The notes under the pieces: generated by a model | What the model saw: the letters and a program-made list of their open reading frames with translations, nothing else | Database searches by the model: none | Told to the model about the DNA's origin: nothing | Source: Chryseobacterium sp. Leaf404 | GTDB lineage: Bacteria; Bacteroidota; Bacteroidia; Flavobacteriales; Weeksellaceae | Length of the DNA stretch: 64,000 bases | Direction: 5' to 3' | Assembly: GCF_001424145.1 (NCBI RefSeq) | Contig: NZ_LMQM01000001.1 | Coordinates: 558,001-622,000 of the forward strand | Made by a program: the position numbers and the translations under genes | Part shown: positions 49,865 to 59,247 of the stretch, one piece after another | How positions within the stretch are numbered: the stretch's first letter is position 1 | Layout of the letters: each line of letters starts with the position of its first letter

Positions 49865-50617
49865 ATGAAGACAATACTCATCACCGGAGCGACTTCCGGA
49901 ATAGGAAAAGCCACGGCGGAACTCTTGGCAAAACAGGGAAACAGAATCATCATCTGCGGAAGAAGATCTGAAGTTTTGGAAAAGATAAAGACAGAATTAT
50001 CAGTTTTAGCCGAAATTTTTAGTTTAAATTTCGACGTCAGGAATTTAGAAGAAGTTGATAAAGCAATTGCTTCACTTCCCGAAGAATGGAAAAATGTAGA
50101 CGTCCTCATCAACAATGCCGGAAATGCACACGGTTTAGAGCCCCTCTCAGCTGGAAATACAAACGATTGGGATTCTATGATTGACGGAAATGTAAAAGGA
50201 TTGCTATACGTTTCTAAAACTCTTATTCCAATGATGAAAGAGAGAAGTTCCGGGCAGATTATTAATATCAGTTCCGTTGCAGCAAGGCAGACGTATGCAA
50301 ACGGCGTTGTGTACTGTGCAACGAAAAAAGCAGTTGATGTGATTTCCGAAGGTATGAGGATTGAATTAACAGAATTCGGAATCCGGGTTACCAATATCCA
50401 GCCGGGAGCTGTGGAAACAGACTTTTCTTTGGTGAGATTTAAAGGTGATCAGGAAAGAGCTGCAACAGTTTATGCCGGCTACGAAGCCTTAAAAGCGGAA
50501 GATATTGCCGATGCGATTGCTTATTGTGTGAATGCCCCACAACACGTGACAGTTTCAGATATGACGATTTATCCGAGCGCTCAGAGCGAACCGAGAACGA
50601 TTTATAGAAAAAGATAA
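49865..50617 (+). CDS. Short-chain dehydrogenase/reductase
   Basis: The 250-aa SDR has the NADP motif TGATSGIGKATAELL, the NNAG segment LINNAGNAHG, and catalytic Ser-Tyr-Lys in NISSVAARQTYANGVVYCATKKAV. Its style is that of YdfG-like 3-hydroxy-acid dehydrogenases. The C terminus ENPR-like (SEPRTIYRKR) is family-typical. Substrate not determined. Confidence 0.9.
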   Translation: MKTILITGATSGIGKATAELLAKQGNRIIICGRRSEVLEKIKTELSVLAEIFSLNFDVRNLEEVDKAIASLPEEWKNVDVLINNAGNAHGLEPLSAGNTNDWDSMIDGNVKGLLYVSKTLIPMMKERSSGQIINISSVAARQTYANGVVYCATKKAVDVISEGMRIELTEFGIRVTNIQPGAVETDFSLVRFKGDQERAATVYAGYEALKAEDIADAIAYCVNAPQHVTVSDMTIYPSAQSEPRTIYRKR

Positions 50618-50654
50618 TTTCAATTTGAAAATGGGTCAATTTGAAAATTTCAAA

Positions 50655-51083
50655 ATGAAATTTTTGTGTGGAATTTTTTTATTCTTCTCTGTTTCAGGAT
50701 TTTCTCAGCAATATTCAAAAGCTGAAAAAGATGTTTTGATTCAGGCCAGGAAATTGGATTCTCTGATGAAAAACAACGATTCTGAGATTGTAAATTTATT
50801 CTTCAAAGATGTTTCTTTCGGTCATTCAAACGGGTGGATTCAGAATCTGGATGATTTTAAAAAAGATTTCGGCTCGAAGAAAGTGACGTACAAAGAAATT
50901 GCTCAGACAGAAGTTTCCGAAATCAAAAAATATAAAAATATTGTCAGTCTCAGGAGAAAAGTCAAAGTGAAAGGTTTATATAAAAATCAGGATTTTGAAA
51001 TGAAGCTCGGAGTACTCGAAATCTGGATTAAAATGAAATCTGGATGGAAATTGTGGAGCCGTCAAAGTGTGGAAATAAAGTGA
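50655..51083 (+). CDS. Secreted NTF2-like (DUF4440) protein
   Basis: The start at 50655 (MKFLCGIFLFFSVSGFSQ) gives 142 aa with a signal peptide. The mature region has the SnoaL/DUF4440 pattern: VLIQARKLDSLMKNNDSEIVNLF, SFGHSNGWIQNLDDFKKDFG, and a final WKLWSRQSVEIK. NTF2-like folds bind small ligands or have no catalytic role; the ligand is unknown. It follows the SDR gene by a short gap. Confidence 0.8.
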   Translation: MKFLCGIFLFFSVSGFSQQYSKAEKDVLIQARKLDSLMKNNDSEIVNLFFKDVSFGHSNGWIQNLDDFKKDFGSKKVTYKEIAQTEVSEIKKYKNIVSLRRKVKVKGLYKNQDFEMKLGVLEIWIKMKSGWKLWSRQSVEIK

Positions 51084-51110
51084 TAAGTTTGTTGTAAAAC
51101 CATACAAATA

Positions 51111-52112
51111 ATGAACGGAGATTTTCAGTAATTTTTAATTTATCAGGCGCCCAACAATGAAGTTCGGGTAGATGTTTTCTTCATAATGAGACCGCATGGC
51201 ATACTCAGAATTCTATGGCGGCATTTTTTGATGTTGACAGAACTGTGATAACAAAGCATCTTCAAAATATTTATCGGAAGGAGAATTGGATAGAGAAGCA
51301 ACTAGTGCAAAAATTGTACAGGTTCAAATGCAAGATGAAAGAAACGTTACCAGAAACATTGAATATTATAATCTCGATGCCATAATTTCCGTTGGTTACC
51401 GGGTAAATTCTGCAAAAGCGACGCAATTCAGAATCTGGGCAACAAAGACTTTGAAGGAATTTATCATCAAAGGTTTTGTGATGGATGATGAACGTTTGAA
51501 GCAGGGGCAAACGGTTTTCGGAACAGATTATTTTAAAGAATTACTGCAGAGAATCCGGTCGATTCGTGCAAGTGCAAGATGCATTTACCAACAAGTCACT
51601 GATATTTTTGCAGAATGCAGTATTGATTACGACAGAAATGCAACTGTAACTAAAAATTTCTACGCAACGGTGCAGAATAAATTTCATTTTGCCATTACAG
51701 GGAAAACGGCAGCTGAAATTATTTATAAAATGCCGGCAGCAAAAAGGAAAATGGGGGTTTAACAACCTGGAAGCACTCTCCGGATGGAAGAATTTTAAAA
51801 TCTGATGTGACCGTGGCCAAAAACTATCTCTCAGAAGAAGAAATTCAGCAGCTGGAGCGAACAGTTACAGGATATTTCAATTACATTGAAGGTTTGATAG
51901 AAAGAGAAAATACCTTCACCATGGAAGCTCTTGCAGAAAGCGTGAATAAGTTTTTAAACTTTAATGAATACAAAATTCTGGAAGGAAACGGCAAAATCTT
52001 AAAAACTGCTGCTGATACAAAAGCAGAATTTGAGTATCATACTTTCAATAAAACCCAAAAAATAGTTTCTGATTTTGATAAGGAAATTAAAAAATTAGGT
52101 AAAAATCTTTAA
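51111..52112 (+). pseudogene. rhuM: Decayed rhuM (virulence RhuM) gene
   Basis: The 5' portion from ATG at 51111 meets TAA at 51129-51131, then continues in frame as LIYQAPNNEVRVDVFF. A one-base loss shifts to NETAWHTQNSMAAFFDVDRTVITKHLQNIY, the HTH region. A second loss leads to the long frame with YYNLDAIISVGYRVNSAKATQFRIWATKTLKEF (51286-51762). A third shift in a G run leads to KSDVTVAKNYLSEEEIQQLERTVTGYF (51807-52112). All parts of RhuM are present in order, so this is a full-length gene with a nonsense codon and three frameshifts. RhuM is a phage-like DNA-binding protein, here an accessory remnant. Confidence 0.85.
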
Positions 52113-52171
52113 GCTTAAATTTTTACATTTTGTAAACTTTTGAAAGTCTTTCATTCCATTATTTCTTTTGG

Positions 52172-52179
52172 TACTTTTG
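52172..52179 (+). promoter_or_regulatory. -7 element TACTTTTG of tsaB
   Basis: TACTTTTG lies 46 bases before the tsaB start and matches TAnnTTTG exactly. The -33 element is not convincing. Confidence 0.5.
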
Positions 52180-52225
52180 CGGTGGAAAAAACCCATTTCC
52201 TGAGTCTTATTTTAAATTTAAATAA

Positions 52226-52906
52226 ATGAAAATCCTATACCTCGAAACTTCCTCAAAAAACTGCTCGGTAGCCATTTCAGACAGTGAAAAGCTTCTCTGC
52301 GTGGCGGAAGAAGTTTCAGAAAATTATAAACAGAGCGAGTCGCTACACACTTTTGTAGAATGGGCTTTGGAAGGTGCTGAAATTACTATAAAAGAAATTG
52401 ATGCAGTTTGCCTGGGCAAAGGTCCCGGCTCTTACACAGGTCTGAGAATTGGAGCAGCTTCGGCAAAAGGTTTCTGTTATGGTCTCAAAATTCCGCTGAT
52501 TGCCGTAAATTCCATGGAAAGCATGATTGAGCCGTTTTTAAACAAGAACTACGATTACATCATCACTTTGGTCGACGCAAGGCGAATGGAAGTATATACA
52601 GCCGTTTATGACGGAAATATAGGAGCAGAGATCAGGCCTACCGAGGCAAAAATTCTGGATGAAAACTCTTTTCAGGAATTTAAAGATAAGAAAGTTCTTT
52701 TCGTGGGTGACGGTTCAGCTAAAACGCGAGAGATTACACAGCTTCCAAATGCTCAATTTAATAATGAAATCTATCCTTCTGCACAATATTTAGTGAGGAA
52801 AACTTTAGAGAAAATAAAGAAGGAAGACTTTGAAGACATTGCTTATTTCGAACCTTTTTATCTGAAAGATTTTCACGGAGTAAAAAAGAAAAAAAGCGAA
52901 GATTAA
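52226..52906 (+). CDS. tsaB: tRNA threonylcarbamoyladenosine biosynthesis protein TsaB
   Basis: TsaB scaffolds TsaD in making t6A37 in ANN-decoding tRNAs. The 226-aa protein has the ASKHA-fold opening LYLETSSKNCSVAISD and the characteristic LGKGPGSYTGLRIGAASAKGFCYGL. The DARRMEVYTAVYD segment follows. It is normal in length. Its final codon and stop lie inside a 28-bp palindromic terminator. Confidence 0.93.
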   Translation: MKILYLETSSKNCSVAISDSEKLLCVAEEVSENYKQSESLHTFVEWALEGAEITIKEIDAVCLGKGPGSYTGLRIGAASAKGFCYGLKIPLIAVNSMESMIEPFLNKNYDYIITLVDARRMEVYTAVYDGNIGAEIRPTEAKILDENSFQEFKDKKVLFVGDGSAKTREITQLPNAQFNNEIYPSAQYLVRKTLEKIKKEDFEDIAYFEPFYLKDFHGVKKKKSED

Positions 52907-52918
52907 TCTTCGCTTTTT
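52891..52918. terminator. Bidirectional terminator shared by tsaB and sprE
   Basis: A perfect 28-bp palindrome (AAAAAGCGAAGATT and its complement) overlaps the tsaB stop (TAA at 52904-52906). It is followed by T's on both strands, so it can end both convergent transcripts. Confidence 0.8.
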
Positions 52919-52924
52919 TTTTAG

Positions 52925-55540
52925 TTATTGTGGTTTTACAGGAACTGCATTCGGGTTTGTAATATTAAAATTCGGATTGTTTCCCTGTGGTTTTTTATCC
53001 GTTGGTTTCACCTGAATCGTGTTCTGAACAGGTGTTGCAGAATCAGGAATATTTCCCATGGGTATTCCCGGTGCACCCATCAAAGGTGGTTGCTGACCAC
53101 CCGCCTGCTGCTGTTGATTCTGAAAATTTCCCGGTGGCTGAGCCTGCCCGGATGGGATGGAATTTCCTTTGTTATCTGTAGTCTGAAAAGCAAGATCACT
53201 TTTAAGATAATTGAGCATCTGCTTGGCCTTTTCGCCTTCCGGCGTTTTTCCGTAGTTCAGAACAATCTGTTCCAGCTGCAGAATCATCACCTCTTTACCA
53301 TTCGCTTTCCCGGAATTAAAGGCGTTTAAGAGAGACAGTTTCGGAACCAAAGCATCCTTAGGATTTTTTTTGATTGCATTTTCTATCATCGTCATACTTT
53401 CTGAAAATTTCTCAGATTCATACAGCGCAAACGCCATTTTATATTCATTTTCAGTATCTGCAGAAGATTTTACAAATGTATTATTTTTAGGATTTCTTGT
53501 AAATTCTGCGTATGATGTATACGGATAGTCTTTTAAAAGAATCTGTTTGGCACGTTCAGCAATCTGAGGATTTTTTTCATAATTCATAGCGAAGATCTCG
53601 TACAGAGCCTGCAGCATCACTTTTTCTTCAGGTTTTACATCTACCAGATCATAAAGTGTTTTTGTAGCTAAAGGCGTGTTTGTAAAGTAATTCTGATACA
53701 TCACTCCCAAGCCTAATGATGCCGTGTCTCTGTCTTTTTTAAGCTGTCCTAAAAGCCCGGCATCACTGGGAATCTGCTCAATATAATAAGCTGGCTCAAA
53801 ACGTCTTGGGTTAGGAGCTGTACTTACTCCCAACGCCTCATTTTTCATATCTTCTATTGTAGACATTTTTTTCGAAAAACGCCAGTTGTCTGAGAGTGCT
53901 CTGTCGCCCCAAACCTGCTTAAAGGTAGAAGTTCCCTTACTTACTGTTCCGGTGTTGCCGAAATAAAATCCCTTATTGCTGACCCCGAAATCTTCAAACG
54001 TGTTTCCGGAGTTGGCAAACATAGAATTAGCACTGTAATCTCCCGTGTCAAAGCCTTTACTCCGCTCTGCTCTTCTTCTTTCAAGCTCTTCTTTTTCTTC
54101 TTTTAACTTCAGTTTTGCGATGTGTCTGTTAAAGTACTCAGTTTTCTGTTCCGGGCTGAGTTTTGCCAGAGAAAGTATACTGTCATTTTTCTTGATAAGA
54201 TAATAATTGACAGATATTTTTTTGATGTACGCACTCTGGTCTTTCAACAGTATTTTTGAAGGCTCATACGTCATCACAGCCAAAGCAGAATCATAGTAAG
54301 CTCCCGCCCCGATATAATCGTTTTTATCTAAATAATTTTTCCCGATTTCGTAGTAAGCAAGCCCCCGCACCTGGCTGTCTGAAACTTCTTCCTTCAATGA
54401 TTTTCTGAAAAATTCCTGACCTTCATCCTTTTTTCCGGCGTTGTTTGCCATCAAACCTAAAGCATAGTAAAATTCATTTTTTCTTGAGCCATAAGTTCCC
54501 TTTTTACTTATTTTCTCAAGATATTCTCTAGCTCCTTCGTAATTTCCTTTACCATTATAAGTTTTTGCAATCTGAATCTGTGATTTTACTTCAAATTCAA
54601 AATCATTGGCATATTTGTAAGCTGCCATAAAGCTTTCTCTCGCCTCTTCATTTCTGCCTAATTCCTGCTCCACCTGGCCTTTAAGAAAAGAAATCCGGCT
54701 TTTGAGCTGTCTGTTGCCGTTTAAAGCATAGGCACGGTTAAGCTCTTCCAGAGCTTCAGCTTTCTTACCATTGTCCAGCAATGCTTCTGAACGGTATATG
54801 CTTAAAAGTTTGTCATAATCTTTTTTTAAACCCTCACTTTTAATCTGCCCCCAGATCTGTTCAGATTTAAAAAAATTATTCATTTTAGCATACGCAAGAC
54901 CTTCATAAACTTTGGCAAGGGGAAGTCTTTTATCTTCCTTCATGTGGGTATAAACGTAGTTGAGCGCGTCTAAGGCCTGAAGATTTTTCCCCTGATAAAT
55001 TCTGGACTGAACCAAAATGATGTACGCATCAAAAATAGTTTTGTTAACCTCTTCATTTTTCCTGATTACAGAATATTTATTGATGGCTTTTAAGGCTTTT
55101 GCCTCCGCAATTTCCAGAATGGTGGCTCCTTTGTTGGCGGGGTCGGTGGGATTTTGTGGCCCCTGCCCTCCCATCATTTGGCTGGCGCTACCTGGCGCAC
55201 CCGGCATAGACGGTGGTCCACCTCTTCCCTGCTGTTGCGGACGATTTACTTCTGCCATTTTCATAGAATTTTCTGCAAAGGCAGAAGACTGCCCCAAATC
55301 ACTGCCCAACGGCTGCTCATCGTAGGTCAAAATAGGAATATAAGGCGCATAAAAATTATCTTTGTGGGCTTTATCTCTGTTTTCAAACTCCGTATTCAGT
55401 GCATCTTTTGCGTTGAAGAGCGTGTTGTAATATGTTGAAAATCCTTTGATAAACTTCGATCTCGCTTCCGGTTTTTTCACTCTCGTGCTGCAGGAAACAA
55501 CTATAATCGCCGTTAAAAGGAATATGATATTCTTTTTCAT
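52925..55540 (-). CDS. sprE: Type IX secretion / gliding lipoprotein SprE (PorW)
   Basis: SprE/PorW is an outer-membrane-associated lipoprotein needed for the type IX secretion system and gliding. The 871-aa protein, the same size as known SprE, has a lipobox (IIVVSCS, Cys about 17). Long TPR arrays follow (about 140-450 and 560-760), with pairs such as KALNYVYTHMKEDKRLPLAKVYEG. A Pro/Gly/Gln-rich segment lies near residues 95-135, and a proline/Gln-rich C-terminal tail ends the protein. Its presence implies a full T9SS elsewhere in the genome; secreted cargo with T9SS C-terminal domains is not evident here. Confidence 0.9.
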   Translation of the reverse strand: MKKNIIFLLTAIIVVSCSTRVKKPEARSKFIKGFSTYYNTLFNAKDALNTEFENRDKAHKDNFYAPYIPILTYDEQPLGSDLGQSSAFAENSMKMAEVNRPQQQGRGGPPSMPGAPGSASQMMGGQGPQNPTDPANKGATILEIAEAKALKAINKYSVIRKNEEVNKTIFDAYIILVQSRIYQGKNLQALDALNYVYTHMKEDKRLPLAKVYEGLAYAKMNNFFKSEQIWGQIKSEGLKKDYDKLLSIYRSEALLDNGKKAEALEELNRAYALNGNRQLKSRISFLKGQVEQELGRNEEARESFMAAYKYANDFEFEVKSQIQIAKTYNGKGNYEGAREYLEKISKKGTYGSRKNEFYYALGLMANNAGKKDEGQEFFRKSLKEEVSDSQVRGLAYYEIGKNYLDKNDYIGAGAYYDSALAVMTYEPSKILLKDQSAYIKKISVNYYLIKKNDSILSLAKLSPEQKTEYFNRHIAKLKLKEEKEELERRRAERSKGFDTGDYSANSMFANSGNTFEDFGVSNKGFYFGNTGTVSKGTSTFKQVWGDRALSDNWRFSKKMSTIEDMKNEALGVSTAPNPRRFEPAYYIEQIPSDAGLLGQLKKDRDTASLGLGVMYQNYFTNTPLATKTLYDLVDVKPEEKVMLQALYEIFAMNYEKNPQIAERAKQILLKDYPYTSYAEFTRNPKNNTFVKSSADTENEYKMAFALYESEKFSESMTMIENAIKKNPKDALVPKLSLLNAFNSGKANGKEVMILQLEQIVLNYGKTPEGEKAKQMLNYLKSDLAFQTTDNKGNSIPSGQAQPPGNFQNQQQQAGGQQPPLMGAPGIPMGNIPDSATPVQNTIQVKPTDKKPQGNNPNFNITNPNAVPVKPQ

Positions 55541-55623
55541 TATTTAATATAACTCTCTAATCTGCTTTTTATTATCGCAGAATGATGATTTTGTAAAAAT
55601 AACAAATTTTTATTTGGAATTTT

Positions 55624-56178
55624 TTAAATATTTTTTAAAATTTGATATACAAGATGTGTAGGAAGACCCATAATGGTATAAAAACTTCCTTTTATGTTTT
55701 TTATTTTTGCCATTCCCAGCCATTCCTGAATTCCGTAACTGCCTGCCTTATCGAAAGGTTTGTAATTTTGAATGTAAAAATCAATTTCTTCGTCGGAGAT
55801 TTCATCAAATTCTACATCGGCAACATCCGTCTCGGTGATGGTTTTATCTAAAGTTTTAACCGTAATGGCTGTGTAGACCTGATGTACTTGTCCCGATAAA
55901 AGTCTCAGCATTTTTCGGGCATCATTTTCATCCAAAGGCTTTCCAAGAAACCGGTTTTCGGCAGCTACAACGGTATCTGCTGTAATTAATACTTCGTCAC
56001 CTGCAAGATTTTGGTATGCATTGGCTTTTAAATCAGATAAATAGGCGGCAGACTCTCCTACTTTTATATTTTCAGGAACAATTTCTTCGCAGTCAATTTT
56101 TACCACTTCAAAATCAAAACCTAAGCTTGATAAAAGTTCTTTTCTTCTCGGTGACTGCGATGCAAGTAATATTTTCAT
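55624..56178 (-). CDS. maf: Maf-family nucleotide pyrophosphatase
   Basis: Maf proteins hydrolyse non-canonical or canonical nucleoside triphosphates and can restrain septation. The 184-aa protein has the signature ILLASQSPRRKELLSSLGFDF, the substrate loop VLITADTVVAAENRFLGKP and YGIQEWLGMAKIKNIKGSFYTIMGLP. It is followed, on the same strand, by sprE and preceded by the KdsC-like gene (38 bp). Confidence 0.92.
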   Translation of the reverse strand: MKILLASQSPRRKELLSSLGFDFEVVKIDCEEIVPENIKVGESAAYLSDLKANAYQNLAGDEVLITADTVVAAENRFLGKPLDENDARKMLRLLSGQVHQVYTAITVKTLDKTITETDVADVEFDEISDEEIDFYIQNYKPFDKAGSYGIQEWLGMAKIKNIKGSFYTIMGLPTHLVYQILKNI

Positions 56179-56215
56179 TGATCTATGTTGATTTGTAAAT
56201 GATTTTTAGCTTAAG

Positions 56216-56734
56216 CTAAACCGACTGTGTGTTGTCGTCATGCCAGTTTCCCTGAACTTTCATTACCTGCTCAATCACGTCGCGTACAGCTCCACTCCCC
56301 CCTTTTACCGCTGAAATATAATCTGCTACAGCCTTCACCTCAGGAACTGCATTATCGGGGCAGGTAGCGATGGCCGAATTTTTCATCATGTGAATATCCG
56401 GAAGATCGTCTCCCATTGTTAAAATATTTTCGTCTTTAAGCTTGTATTTCTTTTTAAAGTCTTCATATTCAACCATTTTGTTGTGAGATTTGGGATAATA
56501 ATCTTCAATACCAAGATAGTTGATTCTGTGTTTCACCATCTCGTCATTTCCACCTGTGATTACTCCGATTAAATATTCGTTTTTCAAAGCTTTTACCACG
56601 GCGTAACCGTCTAAAACATTCATAACCCGTGACATATTTCCGCCGGGCATCAGATAAACGCTTCCGTCTGTGAAGACGCCGTCTACATCAAAAACAAAGG
56701 CTTTTATATCTTTTAGTTTTTCTTTATAACTCAT
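56216..56734 (-). CDS. kdsC: KdsC-like HAD phosphatase
   Basis: The 172-aa HAD hydrolase has the KdsC-type motifs FVFDVDGVFTDGSVYL (nucleophile Asp), GVITGGNDEMVKHRI and TMGDDLPDIHMM (metal). It is the size of 3-deoxy-D-manno-octulosonate 8-phosphate phosphatase, which makes KDO for lipopolysaccharide. Related sugar-phosphate phosphatases of the family cannot be excluded. It lies in a minus-strand run with maf. Confidence 0.88.
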   Translation of the reverse strand: MSYKEKLKDIKAFVFDVDGVFTDGSVYLMPGGNMSRVMNVLDGYAVVKALKNEYLIGVITGGNDEMVKHRINYLGIEDYYPKSHNKMVEYEDFKKKYKLKDENILTMGDDLPDIHMMKNSAIATCPDNAVPEVKAVADYISAVKGGSGAVRDVIEQVMKVQGNWHDDNTQSV

Positions 56735-56740
56735 TTCAGT

Positions 56741-56777
56741 TGATGATTGATAAATGATAATTGATGAATGATAAAAG
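56741..56777. repeat. TGATAAATGATAATTGATGA-type repeat
   Basis: TGATGATTGATAAATGATAA and a following TTGATGAATGATAAAAG lie directly upstream of kdsC. They resemble the repeats at 951-1024 and 15822-15899. Confidence 0.5.
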
Positions 56778-56827
56778 ATTCAGATCAACTGCATTCACTT
56801 ATCTTTTTTATTTGTTTTTAAATTATT

Positions 56828-57583
56828 TTAATCAAGATTATACGTCAGTCTTACTGTAATTCTTGCTGATTTTTCCTTGCTAGAAGTGTCAAAATTGCCG
56901 CCGTAGCTGTCTTCGTCAGTAGAACCTTTGCCTGTGATCTGAAAAACACCCATCGATGCATCTTTCAGTTTTCCCAAGTCTCCGTCTGCGCTTTCCACAA
57001 TTTTTTCTGCTCTCTGCTTGGCATCTTTAGATCCGGCTTCTATTAAACTGTGCTTTAATGATGCAAGATCAGAATAGGTGTATTGAGCTGCAGACGGTTC
57101 AAACTGTACTCCACTGTTGATCAGTTCTGCAGTTTTATCAATTACACTTTCGATTTTCTTCATCAGATCAGGATCTTTTTTTGCTCTGAAAAAAACCGTC
57201 TGTGTAGCTTTATAACCATCGAAAACATCTTCAGATTTTTCTGAACCGTCTGCTTCTTTTGTGGTAACTGTGCGGTAGGAACGTGAAAAATTAACTCCTC
57301 CAAACGCAAATTCTCCAGCTTTAAAACCCTTACTGTAAAAGAAGTTTTTCACTTTTTCTTTGTCCTGAGTGATGAGGTTATAAGCTTCTTTCGCATCCAT
57401 TGCGGTGGCGTCAAAACTTCCGCTCCAGTTGATTTCGTCTGAGGTAAAATCTTTCGAACCTAAACCGGTAACCGAAATGGTGTCTTGTTTTAAATTCCGG
57501 TTTTTAAAACTTGAACCTAAGATAAATGCAGTTAAAACAATCGCTGCGCTGATGATGAGAGAACGGATGATGTTGGTATTCAT
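56828..57583 (-). CDS. SIMPL-domain (DUF541) protein
   Basis: The 251-aa protein has an N-terminal hydrophobic anchor (IIRSLIISAAIVLTAFILGSS) and a SIMPL/DUF541 domain. Family features are SVTGLGSKDFTSDEINW, GVQFEPSAAQYTYSDLASLKHSLIEAGSKDAKQRAEKI, and a C-terminal RITVRLTYNLD. These envelope proteins are linked to protein-protein contacts; no enzyme activity is known. It lies 30 bp after the DUF2520 gene on the same strand. Confidence 0.87.
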   Translation of the reverse strand: MNTNIIRSLIISAAIVLTAFILGSSFKNRNLKQDTISVTGLGSKDFTSDEINWSGSFDATAMDAKEAYNLITQDKEKVKNFFYSKGFKAGEFAFGGVNFSRSYRTVTTKEADGSEKSEDVFDGYKATQTVFFRAKKDPDLMKKIESVIDKTAELINSGVQFEPSAAQYTYSDLASLKHSLIEAGSKDAKQRAEKIVESADGDLGKLKDASMGVFQITGKGSTDEDSYGGNFDTSSKEKSARITVRLTYNLD

Positions 57584-57613
57584 ATTATTTGGTTTTCCAT
57601 CAAAGTTAAAACT

Positions 57614-58366
57614 TTATGGCAAATGATACATTTTTTTGATGGAAAGATTCATCGTTTTATAGATTTCAAGACTTTCATCTTTCAGTAACTGCTCATGAAG
57701 TTCCAAAACACGCTGATCATTTCTTATGGCCGGACCTGTTTGTGCTGATCTGGGATCAATTTCATGAATTTTCTGAACTGTCTCATCAATTAACGGTAAA
57801 AAATAATCAAACGGAATTTCCTGCTCATCCGAAATTTCTTTGGCCTTTGCAAAAAGGTGATTTACAAAATTACATGCAAAAACTGCGGTAAGATGTATGT
57901 ATTTTCTCTTCTCATGCGTACTTTCCATTACATTTTCTGAGATTTTTGACGCCAGATCTGTAAGAGTTTTATAATCTTCAGGATTTTCGGTTTCAATGAA
58001 GAAGGGAATTTTAGTGTAATCTAAATTTTTAGTTTTCGAAAAGGTCTGTAAAGGATAAAAGCTTGATTTTCGGTACTCACCTCTTAAAATTTCTTTCGTA
58101 AGCGAGCCTGAAGTATGCGCTACCAGACAGTCTTTATTAGTAATCAGTCGGGAAACGTCTTCCACAGAATTATCGCTTACACAAATGAGATATACATCTG
58201 CATCAGAAAGGTTTTCTGTGGAAAAAGGAATATTTAATTCTGAAGAGATCTTCTGAAGTTCCTCTTCATTCCTGCCGAATATCTGAGCTACCGGAATTTG
58301 ATTTGAAACAAAAGCTTTCGCAAGATGCCAGGCTACATTCCCTGACCCGATAATAACTGTTCGCAT
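57614..58366 (-). CDS. DUF2520 Rossmann-like oxidoreductase
   Basis: The start at 58366 (MRTVIIGSGNVAWHLAKAF) gives 250 aa; the upstream ATG at 58405 adds residues without the Rossmann motif. The N-terminal NAD(P)-binding fold is followed by the DUF2520 domain, with VAHTSGSLTKEIL, FYPLQTFSK and VFACNFVNHLFAKAKEI. The reaction is unknown; relatives resemble ketopantoate- or F420-dependent reductases. It is the head of the minus-strand run that includes SIMPL, kdsC and maf. Confidence 0.86.
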   Translation of the reverse strand: MRTVIIGSGNVAWHLAKAFVSNQIPVAQIFGRNEEELQKISSELNIPFSTENLSDADVYLICVSDNSVEDVSRLITNKDCLVAHTSGSLTKEILRGEYRKSSFYPLQTFSKTKNLDYTKIPFFIETENPEDYKTLTDLASKISENVMESTHEKRKYIHLTAVFACNFVNHLFAKAKEISDEQEIPFDYFLPLIDETVQKIHEIDPRSAQTGPAIRNDQRVLELHEQLLKDESLEIYKTMNLSIKKMYHLP

Positions 58367-58623
58367 ACAACAAAGATAAAAATTTTGCCTGTGAATACAG
58401 TTCAATGCATTTCATTTTCAGACGCTGAAAACCGCAGACAATATAATCTGTCAGGATTATTCTACTTTTACACTTTAAAAATATACCCAGACAAAAAGTA
58501 AGGTGATATTAAAATTAAAAGTCATAAATTCACCTTTAACAATTGGAATCACGTTTAAACCGATAAATATCTGTAGAAAACACGATTCATTTTTATCTTT
58601 AAATCAATTTATTGGACTCAAAA

Positions 58624-58655
58624 TTGAATATGAATTTAACTTTCAGCTATTTTTG
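58624..58655 (+). promoter_or_regulatory. Promoter TTG-N21-TATTTTTG of the ECF sigma operon
   Basis: TTG (58624-58626), a 21-base spacer and TATTTTTG (58648-58655) make a housekeeping-type promoter 12 bases before the sigma gene start. An autoregulatory ECF promoter was not evident. Confidence 0.5.
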
Positions 58656-58667
58656 TAATCCAAAACA

Positions 58668-59237
58668 ATGAAGCATCCTATGAAGAATAAAGACGCGGAA
58701 ATAATTTCGTTGATGCAAAACCCGCAGACTCAGAACAAGGGAGTCCGTGCTATGATGGATGCTTATCAAAGTAGGTTATACTGGCATATCAGAAGGATTA
58801 TTGTAGACGGAGATTTGGCTCAGGATACTTTGCAGGAAACGTTTATTAAAGCTTATCAGAATTTTCATCAGTTCAAAAACGACAGTCAGCTATACACCTG
58901 GCTTTACAGAATTGCAACCAATGAAGCCCTGCAGCAGATTAATAAACTGAAAAGAATGCAGAAGACAGACGAAGACCCTGAGTATCACATGCAGAATTTG
59001 GTTGCAGATAACGCGGGAGGAGATGCGGAAGAAATACAGATTCTTCTGCAGAAAGCAATACAGAGCCTGCCCGAAAAGCAGAAACTGGTTTTTACCATGC
59101 GGTATTATGATGATTTGCCTTATGAAGAAATATCTAAAATTGTAGATATGTCTGTAGGTACTTTAAAAACAAATTATCATTATGCCAAGCAGAAAATAGA
59201 AGAGTACATCAAAGAGAATTACGAAAATAATTTTTGA
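58668..59237 (+). CDS. ECF-type RNA polymerase sigma factor
   Basis: The 189-aa sigma-70 factor has region 2 (DLAQDTLQETFIKAYQNFHQF, LYTWLYRIATNEAL) and region 4 (LPEKQKLVFTMRYYDDLPYEEISKIVDMSVGTLKTNYHYAKQ). It is followed 10 bp later by a membrane protein with repeated cytoplasmic motifs that is the probable anti-sigma. Target promoters are unknown. Confidence 0.93.
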   Translation: MKHPMKNKDAEIISLMQNPQTQNKGVRAMMDAYQSRLYWHIRRIIVDGDLAQDTLQETFIKAYQNFHQFKNDSQLYTWLYRIATNEALQQINKLKRMQKTDEDPEYHMQNLVADNAGGDAEEIQILLQKAIQSLPEKQKLVFTMRYYDDLPYEEISKIVDMSVGTLKTNYHYAKQKIEEYIKENYENNF

Positions 59238-59247
59238 GAAAAACAAA

